From: Paenibacillus whitsoniae
GTDB taxonomy: Bacteria > Bacillota > Bacilli > Paenibacillales > NBRC-103111
Assembly (NCBI RefSeq): GCF_003955665.1
Contig: NZ_RXHU01000002.1
Coordinates: 1 to 64,000 of the forward strand
DNA: 64,000 bases
Direction: 5' to 3'
Position 1 is the stretch's first letter. The number at the start of each line of letters is the position of its first letter. The position numbers and the translations under genes are program-made. This document shows, piece after piece, positions 17,637 to 25,279 of the stretch. The notes under the pieces were generated by a model. That model made no database searches and was not told where the DNA came from. It saw only the letters and a program-made list of their open reading frames with translations.

Positions 17637-17947
17637 CCTCCGATACTAATAGATTTAGACTGCGAATTAATTTTTAAAGTTCTTATTAAATGGATCTTCT
17701 CTCGGCCCTCCTCCCTTAGTAGCACCTGGTAAAAAATCCTATTTACAACATATATGACGTACGAAGAGTATCAACTGTTTCAGAAAATAGTACTATTTTC
17801 CCATAAATTCGAATCTTACTCTTGGAGTAGCTCCTAATGTTGGAAAAAATGATGAGCCGGATTTCCTTAGCGTCCGGAAGGTTCGGCTCATGAAATAAAT
17901 ATATCGCTTAACGTACGTTTTTCGCGTTTTGTTAGTGGTACCCTGTA

Positions 17948-18264
17948 TTAAGTTTTCCGTCATTACTAGGTATGACAAGCAATCTGCAGCTGCCCTGAAA
18001 GCTATTTGTCCTTTTCCGTCCAGCGAATGAATGCAACTTGGCTTGGTGTCGCCAGTACATAGCCTTTATGCGAATCCGGACCCGGAGTAGGGTTGGAGTA
18101 GGGTTGAGGTCGTGGTGGGTGCTGTGTTTGATGGAGACGGAGTGGCTGATGATTGGGTAACTGTAACAGCCGGTGTGGATCCGCTGATTTCTTCATTTGG
18201 TCACATACGGATAATAACCCGGTCAGGATGACCTCTGCCAGCAACGCTATTATTTTTTTGACAT
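17948..18264 (-). pseudogene. 5' part of a broken lipoprotein gene
   Basis: An ATG at 18262-18264 is followed by TCA and a run of seven A that puts it one base out of frame with KKIIALLAEVILTGLLSVC, a lipoprotein signal peptide with lipobox LSVC; eight A would restore it. Further on the frame changes again: VTVTQSSATPSPSNTAPTTT is read in a second frame and GPDSHKGYVLATPSQVAFIR in the first, up to WTEKDK and a TAG where Q would fit, since LSGQLQ follows. The gene therefore has at least a start-proximal slip, an internal shift and a nonsense codon. It ends at the right end of the 16137-17947 element. Confidence 0.6.
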
Positions 18265-18478
18265 AGTGGACGGATGCGCCCCTTTTCTTTGTTAGGGGAT
18301 GAATATTCAACTTTATACCATTTATTTCCTGCCATCCCCATGACAAAAACACCCTCGCGGCGGTTCTTGAGAAAGGGAAATGGCTTAATTGTGACCCGGA
18401 ATCTTCGGTATTTAGCAGAATTGTGAATGTGAATATTAATGTTATGCGTTTTGGGAACCGTGACCCTTGGTTATTTGC

Positions 18479-18610
18479 TTATGCAGCCTGTATCATACGA
18501 TATAAGCCGATTTCTTCAACTTTGCTACCGGTTTCTTTTTTGATGCACTCGGAGCATTTATCATTATAACGCTTGTGATAATGTGGTTTTCGATGGTCAC
18601 ACAGTTTCAT
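18479..18610 (-). CDS. Small Cys/His-rich protein, 43 residues
   Basis: A short frame encoding MKLCDHRKPHYHKRYNDKCS followed by ECIKKE. The spacing of C4, H6 and the C19-x2-C22 pair suggests a small zinc-ribbon-like fold. AGGA lies 5 nt before the ATG. It is below the usual length cut-off and sits in a region of decayed genes (18265-18960), so it may be a remnant rather than a working gene. No family recognised. Confidence 0.4.
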   Translation of the reverse strand: MKLCDHRKPHYHKRYNDKCSECIKKETGSKVEEIGLYRMIQAA

Positions 18611-18676
18611 ACCGTTCCTATCTCACATAAAAGCACATTTTTTACAGAGGGTTTTAGTATCCTTGCAGCTTAAATA

Positions 18677-18945
18677 TCACTTGTGTTGCCGGATGCTTTC
18701 CAGAATAGCCTCTTTCCGTATTTGCTCGCTATAGGTGTTCCAAATATATTCGCGCACCATACGTTTAGAAAGCTGCTCCTGGTTTCTACTGTTGTTTGTC
18801 CTCCCATGTATTCTCCAATCAAGGGCTCATCTAACTCCAATGAACACTCATAGCACTGCTTTCGCTATCTCTAAGGAGGTTGCTCGAAATTCCTCCAAAT
18901 TTGCCCGGATCGCCGTTTTTTGATGTAGAAAATGCAGGTGGTGCA
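18677..18945 (-). pseudogene. Decayed coding remnant
   Basis: Leftward frames contain protein-like pieces in changing frames: AIRANLEEFRATSLEIAKAV, then PLIGEYMGGQTTVET, then EQLSKRMVREYIWNTYSEQI to a TGA at 18677-18679. The composition (helical, charged) looks like a former soluble regulator or recombinase-type protein, but I cannot name it. No intact start is present. The interval 18265-18478 has no recognisable content. Confidence 0.35.
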
Positions 18946-19021
18946 AGAATAAGCCGCCTCGCACCTTTTCTTGGATGGGCACTCCTGTGCCGTACAGACG
19001 CTTCAACTGCCACAATTGCAT

Positions 19022-19042
19022 AAAAAGACCCCTTTCGGGGTC
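19022..19042 (-). terminator. Intrinsic terminator after the second aldo/keto reductase
   Basis: On the minus strand GACCCCGAAAGGGGTC is followed by TTTTT. Confidence 0.9.
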
Positions 19043-19078
19043 GGTTATTTTAATTCTATGTGCAGACGTTCATCCGCC

Positions 19079-19996
19079 TTACGGCAACACGTTGCCGGCA
19101 GCGAGGTAAATTTCGTACCATTCCTGACGCGTCAGCTGAATGTCGCTGGCCTTGATGCACTCCTGCAAGCGAGTCGCATTCATCGTGCCGATGACAGGCT
19201 GCATCTTCGCGGGATGGCGCAAAATCCACGCGATCGCAATCGTCGTGTTGGTCACTTCGTATTTTGCGGCGATCTCGTCGATCTTCGCGTTCAGTTCCGG
19301 GTACTTGTCGCTGCCGAGGAACACGCCCTCGAAGAAGCCGTACTGGAACGGCGACCACGGCTGGATCGTGATGTCATGCAGACGGCAGTAGTCGAGAATG
19401 CCGCCATCGCGGTTCACCGCAGCTGCGTTCTCCATGTTCACGTTGAAGCCGCTCGTGATCATCGTCGCGTTCGTGATGCTAAGCTGCAATTGGTTGGCAA
19501 CCAGCGGTTGCTTCACGTATTTGCGAAGCAGCTCGATTTGCAGCGGATGCTGGTTCGATACGCCGAAATGGCGCACTTTGCCTTCGCGCTCCAGCGTGTC
19601 GAACGCCTCCGCCACTTCCTCAGGCTCCACCAATGTATCTGGGCGGTGCAGCAGCAGGACGTCGAGATAGTCGGTTTGCAGACGCTTCAATATGTTGTCC
19701 ACCGACGTCAGGATGTGCCCCTTGGAAAAGTCGAACATCCCTTTGCGGATGCCGCATTTGGATTGCAGAATGATGCTTTCGCGTTTGTTCGAGTTCATGC
19801 CGAAGGCGTCAGCGAAAATTTCTTCCGAGCGCCCCCCGCCGTAAATGTCCGCATGATCAAAAAAATTCGCGCCTTGCTCCAGCGCGGTTTGAATAAAGGC
19901 CTCCGCCTCCCGCTTCTCCAGCGCGTTCATCCGCATGCAGCCGACGGCCACGACCGGCACTTGCAGCCCGCTTGTTCCTAGCCCAATTGTTCTCAC
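19079..19996 (-). CDS. Aldo/keto reductase, YdhF-like
   Basis: A 305-residue NADP(H)-dependent reductase. The tetrad is D47 (FFDHADIYGGG), Y52, K80 (LQSKCGIRKG) and H117 (LLLHRPD). The MRMNALEKREAEAFIQTALE start, the GFNVNMENAAAVNRDGGILD insert and VIGTMNATRLQE near the C-terminus mark the YdhF-like branch. Translation starts at GTG, with GGAGGA 8 nt upstream. It is monocistronic with a clear terminator and is unrelated in detail to the aldo/keto reductase at 227-1216. Substrate unknown. Confidence 0.9.
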   Translation of the reverse strand: MRTIGLGTSGLQVPVVAVGCMRMNALEKREAEAFIQTALEQGANFFDHADIYGGGRSEEIFADAFGMNSNKRESIILQSKCGIRKGMFDFSKGHILTSVDNILKRLQTDYLDVLLLHRPDTLVEPEEVAEAFDTLEREGKVRHFGVSNQHPLQIELLRKYVKQPLVANQLQLSITNATMITSGFNVNMENAAAVNRDGGILDYCRLHDITIQPWSPFQYGFFEGVFLGSDKYPELNAKIDEIAAKYEVTNTTIAIAWILRHPAKMQPVIGTMNATRLQECIKASDIQLTRQEWYEIYLAAGNVLP

Positions 19997-20264
19997 TGCT
20001 GTCTTCCTCCTTCAAGGTCTTTCTGCCGGGCCTGCCGCCCTCTTATCGGCGCCAAGCCGGCGTTTCTCCTATTGTCCCACACTTGAGAGGAGGATTTCAA
20101 ACGCGAGTGAAGTTGGATGCGAACGCGGAACTATGAGACCGTTAGGAAAGGTACTTTCCTGCGAAAAGGCAGGCTTTTTCCACAAAAGTTGAAATTTTCA
20201 CCAAATGCCTGCGAGTCGGCAGGTTTTCAGGTCAAACCTCGCTTAAAAAGGGAGTGCTCACCCA

Positions 20265-20669
20265 CAATGTTGTCAGGTTAAGCGTAAAGCAGTCCCCATT
20301 ACGGCTGTCTTACGCTTAACATGACATAGGAGGCGGACACGGTGCCAGTCGTTCATCGTTTAGCCCTCGCCGTCGCCCATCTGTACGCTACGCATCAAAT
20401 GAACTGGAAATTCTCCCGTTCATTTTTGCGTTTTCGCCCTAATTTGGGTGCTCAACTGGAATTCTTCCAGTCTATTTGGCTTTACAGGGGAAATTTGCTT
20501 CAAATGGCTGAAATGAACTGGAGCTTTTCCAGTTCATTGAGCATGGAAGCCATTTTTAGAGGAAATAAACTGTAGGTTTTCCAGTTTGTGAACGCACCAA
20601 GCCAGTTTGCTGGCGGCTTGTCACCTTCTAGCTCTCTATGTTACCTCGCTCCTTAACCTGACAACATTG
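20265..20669. mobile_element. 405-bp MITE-like insertion with perfect 18-bp terminal inverted repeats
   Basis: The ends are CAATGTTGTCAGGTTAAG (20265-20282) and its exact complement (20652-20669), flanked by an 11-bp direct duplication. It is too short for a transposase. Terminal CA and a duplication of 10-12 bp are what IS231-type members of the IS4 family produce, so an IS231-like transposase elsewhere may mobilise it; that is inference. Inside, TAGGAGG at 20328-20334 precedes a GTG at 20342 with a short frame MPVVHRLALAVAHLYATHQ, perhaps the remnant of a cargo gene. Most of the rest is a family C repeat element. Confidence 0.85.
20397..20592. repeat. Family C intergenic element
   Basis: Four hairpin units of the form AACTGGA-N-TTCCAGTT (the best is GAACTGGAGCTTTTCCAGTT near 20515), separated by about 45-60 bp and flanked by AAAT/ATTT. 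It has the same four-unit plan as families A, B and D but a different motif, and it lies wholly within the 405-bp insertion. Confidence 0.75.
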
Positions 20670-20830
20670 GTGCTCACCCAAAATACCTGCCATTGTGCAG
20701 GCTTCTCTTCGAATCAAGAGGGAAAAAGGAAATTTCCTTCTTTTTTGCAGGCATGAGGCTAGATATCCAAAGGCCTTCGCGGTTCCCCATGCGCGGCGAA
20801 AAGGGCCGCTCCCCCGGGAGCCGTCCGCGA

Positions 20831-21700
20831 TCACACCTCCGCAACCACCGGGTTGCGGAGCACGGCGAACCCGCCGCCGATGCGGCACTCGGCGGTATCG
20901 CCAGGGGCCAGCCGCACAGAGCCCGGCGTCCCGGTCATGATGATGTCGCCGGGTTCCAGCGTCATCAACTGCGAGAAAAACGATACGATGTACGGTATCG
21001 TATAAATCATGCGCGACACGTCGGTACTGAAGGCCAGCGTGCCGTTCAGCCACGTTTCGACCGGCCAGTCGGCGGCCGACGGGCACTCGTCCGGCGTGAC
21101 CAACTCCGGCCCAAAGCTGAAAAACGTGTCAAACGCCTTCGACCGGCCGAGAAACCGCGGATTGCGCGCATGAATGTCCTGCGCCGTCATATCGAGCGAC
21201 GGCGTGAAGCCCGCGATGACGCCCAGCGCGTCCCTCTCGGCCACATGCTTGCACCGCTTGCCGATCACGATCGCGATCTCCGCTTCGGCGGTGACGCGCT
21301 CCACTCCGTTCGGCAGCACGATCGCCTCGCCGGGACCGATGAGCGTGGTCGTCGGCTTCATAAAGCAGATCGGCTCCCCGTCCGGCGGCGTCACGGCCAT
21401 TTCGACCGCCTTTTCACGGTAGTTGGCGCCGATGCCCCAAATCTTGGGCGGCTTGCGCAGCAGAGGCGCGTACGTCATCCGGGCCGGTGGAATCGCTGCC
21501 AGCCCGGCAACCATCGCCGCCCCTCCGCCGGCATACCAAGCGGTCAGCTCCGCCAGTTCCTCTTTTTCCAGCAGCTCCGTTACAGTCAAGCTCCAACAGC
21601 TGCCCGTCGCACGATTGACCGTCTCGAGCAGCACGCCGCCGTTTGCCTCGACGATGGCAGCTTGCTCGTGACCTTCCTGCCGCAATGTCGTAAGTTTCAT
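20831..21700 (-). CDS. Fumarylacetoacetate hydrolase (FAH) family protein
   Basis: A 289-residue enzyme with the FAH fold. The catalytic region reads PPKIWGIGANYREKAVEMAV, FMKPTTTLIGPGEAIVLP and VTAEAEIAIVIGKRCK, where the E-x-E pair and a later D (SLDMTAQDIHARN) bind the divalent metal, and GDIIMTGTPGSV closes the domain. Such enzymes hydrolyse or decarboxylate acylpyruvates and related dienoates. GAGG 8 nt before the ATG at 21700 selects this start over the in-frame ATG at 21724. It is the last gene of the leftward catabolic cluster, 92 nt after the creatininase-type gene. Confidence 0.9.
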   Translation of the reverse strand: MKLTTLRQEGHEQAAIVEANGGVLLETVNRATGSCWSLTVTELLEKEELAELTAWYAGGGAAMVAGLAAIPPARMTYAPLLRKPPKIWGIGANYREKAVEMAVTPPDGEPICFMKPTTTLIGPGEAIVLPNGVERVTAEAEIAIVIGKRCKHVAERDALGVIAGFTPSLDMTAQDIHARNPRFLGRSKAFDTFFSFGPELVTPDECPSAADWPVETWLNGTLAFSTDVSRMIYTIPYIVSFFSQLMTLEPGDIIMTGTPGSVRLAPGDTAECRIGGGFAVLRNPVVAEV

Positions 21701-21792
21701 ACAACAAACCTCACTTTCTCGCACGTCTAGGGGGGGTGCATACTAACACGCAAATCCTAGGCGCACATTGCTTCGACGGCGCATGGCGGCGG

Positions 21793-22596
21793 TCAAACCC
21801 CACCGCGCAGCTTGAAGGTACACAGCTCCGTCAATGCCTTAGCCAACGTATCCGTCACACAATCCATGATGATACGGCCCTTGTCCGCCGTCGCCACCGT
21901 CGCATCTCCGGCAATGCCGCTCGTGGAAATGTCCGACATGTGCCATGCGAAGCGGACTTTGCCCTCCATGGTCAGGAAATCGTACCCGCTCATCTGCGGG
22001 ATTTCACGTACAGCGTGCTGCTGCTGCACCCAGTTCGGCTTGATCGACAGCACGAGCGAAGTCTCATAATCGCCGCCGTGAATGCCGTATTCCAGCTCTT
22101 CTGCATCGATCAAACCTTCGGCGCCGCCGAGGCTGCTTGGGCTCAAATAAAATACGGTCATCCCGTTCCGGATCCGAATCTCCCGGGACACCATGTTGAG
22201 CAAATCCACATTGCCGCCATGTGTATTGAACAGCAGCAGCCGCTCAAAACCGCTGCGATGCAAGCTGTCCGCAATGTCGAGAATGATCCCCTGCAGCGTC
22301 GCCGCAGAGAGCGAAATCGTGCCGGGCAAGCCGAGGTGCTCGTTGCTTTTGCCGTACGAAACCGGCGGCAGCAGCCAAACCTGCGCAGCAGCCTCCAGTT
22401 TTTCCAGCGCCGCTGTCAATGTCGCTTCCCCGATCAAAGTGTCCGTCATGACCGGCAGGTGCGGACCGTGCTGCTCCACAGCGCCGACTGGCAAAATGAC
22501 CAACGCGTCATCCTTCGGCAGCTCTTTGACCTGTTTGCTCGTCAGCCGGGGCAAAAATCGCTCCTCCCAGGCCTTACCTTCATAGCGTGTAAACAT
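21793..22596 (-). CDS. Creatininase family amidohydrolase
   Basis: A 267-residue metal-dependent amidohydrolase. The metal ligands are visible in LPVGAVEQHGPHLPVMTD (E and H, with the later D), FNTHGGNVDLL and EELEYGIHGGDYETSLVL. The family cleaves cyclic or linear amides such as creatinine or formamidopyrimidines. AAGGAG 8 nt before the ATG at 22596 identifies the start; the open frame extends 35 codons upstream into the amidase end without a ribosome site. Its position between an amidase and an FAH-type enzyme suggests amide-bond breakdown of a nitrogenous substrate. Confidence 0.88.
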   Translation of the reverse strand: MFTRYEGKAWEERFLPRLTSKQVKELPKDDALVILPVGAVEQHGPHLPVMTDTLIGEATLTAALEKLEAAAQVWLLPPVSYGKSNEHLGLPGTISLSAATLQGIILDIADSLHRSGFERLLLFNTHGGNVDLLNMVSREIRIRNGMTVFYLSPSSLGGAEGLIDAEELEYGIHGGDYETSLVLSIKPNWVQQQHAVREIPQMSGYDFLTMEGKVRFAWHMSDISTSGIAGDATVATADKGRIIMDCVTDTLAKALTELCTFKLRGGV

Positions 22597-22697
22597 CGTC
22601 TCCACTCCTTTTGTCTGTATATCCACAGCTGTGCGGCGGACAGCCCTTCTCAATTCGGACTCCCCTCTATGCCGCAACCGCCAAGTCCTTACCCTGT

Positions 22698-23897
22698 TCA
22701 CACTGTCGGCTGCAGCGTACCCGTCAGCCTGTGCACCCAGCGCAAGAGCGGTACATCCAACCCTTTGCCTGCGATAAAAGATATCCCGATCGGCACACCG
22801 TCCACCTCACCGGCCGGCACCGTTACCTGTGGACAACCGCTCAGCCCCGCAATACACGAAAGTTGCATCGTCCGCATGCGGATGTCCTCCAGCACATCGC
22901 CGTTCATTCCCTTCATCGGTGCGCCGCACGGGATCGTCGGCACCACTAGCAGACCGTCCTCGCCGAGCAGCGCCTCCATCGTATCCTGTACAAGCGCGCG
23001 GTTCACAAGCTGAGCCTCAAAATCGCTGCGTGACAGCGTCGAAGACCAAGCGAAACGCTCGGCAATGCCCGGGCCAAAATGCGGCTGCGCCGCCGTAATC
23101 CATTCGCCATGCTGCTGCCAAATCTCGAAGCCTTGAATCGTGCGGAAAGTTTGGAACCAAGCTTGCAGTCCCGCCGGCGCAATGATGCGGGATTCGGCAT
23201 TCTCCCATGGGGTGCCAAACCCGGAGAGCCAGCTTTCCATCGCTTGCCGGCAGCGGGCATCCGTCAATTCCCAGGCATCCTTGCCGAACATAACCCGGCG
23301 AAAGCCGAAGTCCTCGTCTTCCCGGTTATCGGCCGGCGCGGGCAGCAGCGCTTCTCCTACGTCCAGCAGCATTCGGGAGCTACGCGTCATCCAGCCAACC
23401 GTGTCAAAGCTGGCCGACAGCGGGATAACCCCGTCCATCGACACGGCCCCATGCGTCGGGCGCATCCCATAGAGCCCGCAGTAGGCGGAAGGAATACGCA
23501 CCGACCCACCCGTATCGGTTCCGATGGCAAAATCCACCCCGCCCGCTGCCGCAGCAACAGCCGAACCACTGGACGAACCGCCGGGAACGCGATCGTGCGC
23601 CCGGGGGTTGACGGGGGTGCCGTAGTGGTGATTTTCCCCATTTAAACTGAACATCAGTTCATCCGTATGTGTAATGCCGTGTAACGTTGCGCCTTGCCTC
23701 AGCAGAAGATCAATGGAGGCGGCATTGCCGGCAGAAGGGCCGTGCGTCCGGTACCAATCGGGGTTCCCCGCCGTATTCGTCCAGCCTGTGAGCCCGAACA
23801 CATCTTTGACTGCAAAAGAAAATCCCTGCAGTCTCCCTGTGCCGAGCGGTTCCATGATGAAATCCTCTTTGACGTATGCGTTCCAGCGGTCCGCCAT
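22698..23897 (-). CDS. Amidase (amidase signature family)
   Basis: A protein of about 399 residues with the Ser-Ser-Lys triad of the amidase signature family: lysine in GFSFAVKDVFGLTGW, then the glycine/serine stretch VPGGSSSGSAVAAAAGGVDF and the nucleophile region IGTDTGGSVRIPS. It is shorter than GatA-type enzymes (about 480) and closest in length to small catabolic amidases. Three starts (23906 GTG, 23903 ATG, 23897 ATG) are in frame; AGGTGAT just upstream suits 23897. It lies between the cupin and creatininase genes of the catabolic cluster. Confidence 0.88.
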   Translation of the reverse strand: MADRWNAYVKEDFIMEPLGTGRLQGFSFAVKDVFGLTGWTNTAGNPDWYRTHGPSAGNAASIDLLLRQGATLHGITHTDELMFSLNGENHHYGTPVNPRAHDRVPGGSSSGSAVAAAAGGVDFAIGTDTGGSVRIPSAYCGLYGMRPTHGAVSMDGVIPLSASFDTVGWMTRSSRMLLDVGEALLPAPADNREDEDFGFRRVMFGKDAWELTDARCRQAMESWLSGFGTPWENAESRIIAPAGLQAWFQTFRTIQGFEIWQQHGEWITAAQPHFGPGIAERFAWSSTLSRSDFEAQLVNRALVQDTMEALLGEDGLLVVPTIPCGAPMKGMNGDVLEDIRMRTMQLSCIAGLSGCPQVTVPAGEVDGVPIGISFIAGKGLDVPLLRWVHRLTGTLQPTV

Positions 23898-23931
23898 CTC
23901 CATCACCTCTATCTCGTCGTGGTGCTTTTAT

Positions 23932-24366
23932 TTATTTTGCCAACTGTAACCCGTTTAAAATGGCCAAATCCGCTTCGTCGAGCTCTGCCACAGGTCCCGA
24001 TTTGATTAGATCAGAGAACGCCTCATCCGGTATCATCGTCGTGAGTACGTAAAGCCGGCTTGCGCCCGTATTGCGCACCTGATGATTGTTGCCCGGCGGC
24101 ACGATGAAGAAAGAGCCTGTCTTAATCCCCATCTCCTGATCGCCTACGACCGCAATGCCTTCCCCATGCAGCACGTAAAAATATTCCACCGCGCCGGAGT
24201 GCTCGTTTGGCGGGGTCTGGCCGCCTTCGTCGAAAATTTCGACGACAGAAACAAACGACGTCTGCGTGCCATCGCAAAGCAGAACAAATTTATTGGAATC
24301 CGCTGCGGAAATTTTGTGAACGGGACAAGCGGTGAAATGACCTGCAATCAATCCTGGTATACTCAT
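23932..24366 (-). CDS. Cupin domain protein
   Basis: A 144-residue single-domain cupin. The two cupin motifs are NEHSGAVEYFYVLHGEGIAVV and a second one in GSFFIVPPGNNHQVRNTG, with an incomplete first histidine pair, so metal binding is plausible but not certain. It is small and cytosolic, either an auxiliary enzyme or a sensor in the surrounding degradation cluster. AAAGGTGG 7 nt before the ATG selects 24366 over an upstream ATG at 24429. A fold-back sequence lies directly upstream. Confidence 0.85.
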   Translation of the reverse strand: MSIPGLIAGHFTACPVHKISAADSNKFVLLCDGTQTSFVSVVEIFDEGGQTPPNEHSGAVEYFYVLHGEGIAVVGDQEMGIKTGSFFIVPPGNNHQVRNTGASRLYVLTTMIPDEAFSDLIKSGPVAELDEADLAILNGLQLAK

Positions 24367-24397
24367 GGTTTGGCCACCTTTCTCGTGTCTAATGGAG

Positions 24398-24486
24398 CTT
24401 TCCGAAATTACCGCCTTATTTTCAGGCAAAGTCTCCTTGTTCCACGGCGATTTGTCTGAAATTTAGCGGTACTTTATTTCGGAAAG
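24398..24486. repeat. 89-bp fold-back (imperfect palindromic) element
   Basis: The outer arms CTTTCCGAAAT (24398-24408) and ATTTCGGAAAG (24476-24486) are perfectly complementary, and pairing continues inwards through TACCGC/GCGGTA and TTTCAGGCAAA/TTTGTCTGAAA. The right arm encodes the last residues and the stop codon of the cysteine hydrolase. It may act as an attenuator or RNA processing site between that gene and the cupin gene, or be a tiny mobile repeat. Confidence 0.7.
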
Positions 24487-25253
24487 TCTCCAAATGTGAT
24501 TGCTTCCAGCAGCGCCGCCGAGTCGGCGACAAAACCGTAGCATTGTTTAACGTTGTACAACGCGCCATCTGCACAATATTGCGGTGAGCTGGTCGCGCAG
24601 CAATCCTCCAGCAAAATGACATCGTACCCCAGACATCCCGCATCCTGCAGGGTGTGCATGACGCATTGGTCGAGGTTCACGCCGGCAAAAAGGATCGTAT
24701 CCACCCCCAGGTTCCGCAGGATACTATCCAGGGGGGTATCCCAAAAACCGCTCATACGGAACTTATCGACATAAATGTCCTCCGGCCCTGGCGTGAGATC
24801 GTCGACAACGGCGGCGCCCCAGCTGCCTTTTTCAAGGACGCGCGAGCCGTTCGTTGGCATCGGATCGCCGATGCCCGTGCTTTCTCCGTCTCCGTTGTAG
24901 ACGTGGAGCACAGAAGGACTTAGGTTGAGGCGGTCCGGGCGGTTGCCCCAATTGAGCCAAATGACCGGCACACCGCTTGTGCGCAGCACGGGAAGCAGGC
25001 GGTTCAGAGGCGCCACCGGCCGTGTCAGCGGGGCGGTATCCACCCCGATGCCGGCCAGCCAACCGCCCGGCGTACAAAAATCATTCTGCATATCCACGAC
25101 GATGATCGCCGTCCGCTCCAGGTCGAGCGTCAGCTGCTGCGGCTGGGCGGCGAAAGAGACCGCTGCTCGGGCATCGTTATAGGCGGATCTGCGCAGATCC
25201 ACATGCTCCTTTGTCACAAGCCAGCCTCGCTTGCGGTTTCCTAAGCGGTTCAT
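24474..25253 (-). CDS. Isochorismatase-family cysteine hydrolase
   Basis: A 259-residue cysteine hydrolase. The triad is D in IIVVDMQNDFCTPGG (about residue 54), K in DIYVDKFRMSGFWDT and the nucleophile C in GVNLDQCVMHTLQDAG, preceded by the cis-peptide region. The family includes ureidoacrylate, biuret and nicotinamide amidohydrolases; the long N-terminal extension and MSGFWDTPLDSIL resemble the RutB/biuret-hydrolase branch. AGAGGG 7 nt before the ATG sets the start at 25253. The stop codon lies inside the fold-back element. It is the second gene of the CocE-to-FAH operon. Confidence 0.88.
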   Translation of the reverse strand: MNRLGNRKRGWLVTKEHVDLRRSAYNDARAAVSFAAQPQQLTLDLERTAIIVVDMQNDFCTPGGWLAGIGVDTAPLTRPVAPLNRLLPVLRTSGVPVIWLNWGNRPDRLNLSPSVLHVYNGDGESTGIGDPMPTNGSRVLEKGSWGAAVVDDLTPGPEDIYVDKFRMSGFWDTPLDSILRNLGVDTILFAGVNLDQCVMHTLQDAGCLGYDVILLEDCCATSSPQYCADGALYNVKQCYGFVADSAALLEAITFGDFPK

Positions 25254-25279
25254 GGACAACCCTCTTTTCGTTAATATGG

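Larger units (their letters stand above)
16137..17947. mobile_element. Putative 1.8-kb non-autonomous element with imperfect terminal inverted repeats
   Basis: The left end (16137-16233) and the complement of the right end (17852-17947) align over their outer 43 bp with 34 matches by eye, including AACAAAACGCG and AAACGTACG, and share an identical 19-bp block ACGCTAAGGAAATCCGGCT further in. Each end folds into a hairpin with different but paired stems (AAACAAGC/GCTTGTTT at 16190-16233; ATGAGCCG/CGGCTCAT at 17852-17891). No transposase is present. The interior is AT-rich and carries a broken secreted-protein gene and a small membrane protein gene. The flanks are the two halves of a lipoprotein-like gene. 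No clear target duplication was found. Confidence 0.55.
20254..20680. repeat. 11-bp target-site duplication flanking the insertion
   Basis: GTGCTCACCCA occurs at 20254-20264 and again at 20670-20680, immediately outside the terminal inverted repeats of the element at 20265-20669. Confidence 0.9.
20150..20752. repeat. Family B intergenic element, copy 1, interrupted by an insertion
   Basis: Two hairpin units of the CCTGC-N6-GCAGG type (20157-20172 and 20208-20223) lie left of the insertion at 20265-20669, and two more (20686-20701 and, degenerate, 20735-20751) lie right of it. When the insertion and one copy of the 11-bp duplication are removed, the sequence aligns through the junction with the intact copies at 35976-36160 and 40051-40234, each with four units. 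Confidence 0.85.

Noticed and set aside
20695..21730. 345-codon rightward frame over the FAH gene
   Set aside because: Antisense to the FAH-family enzyme and starts within a family B repeat.
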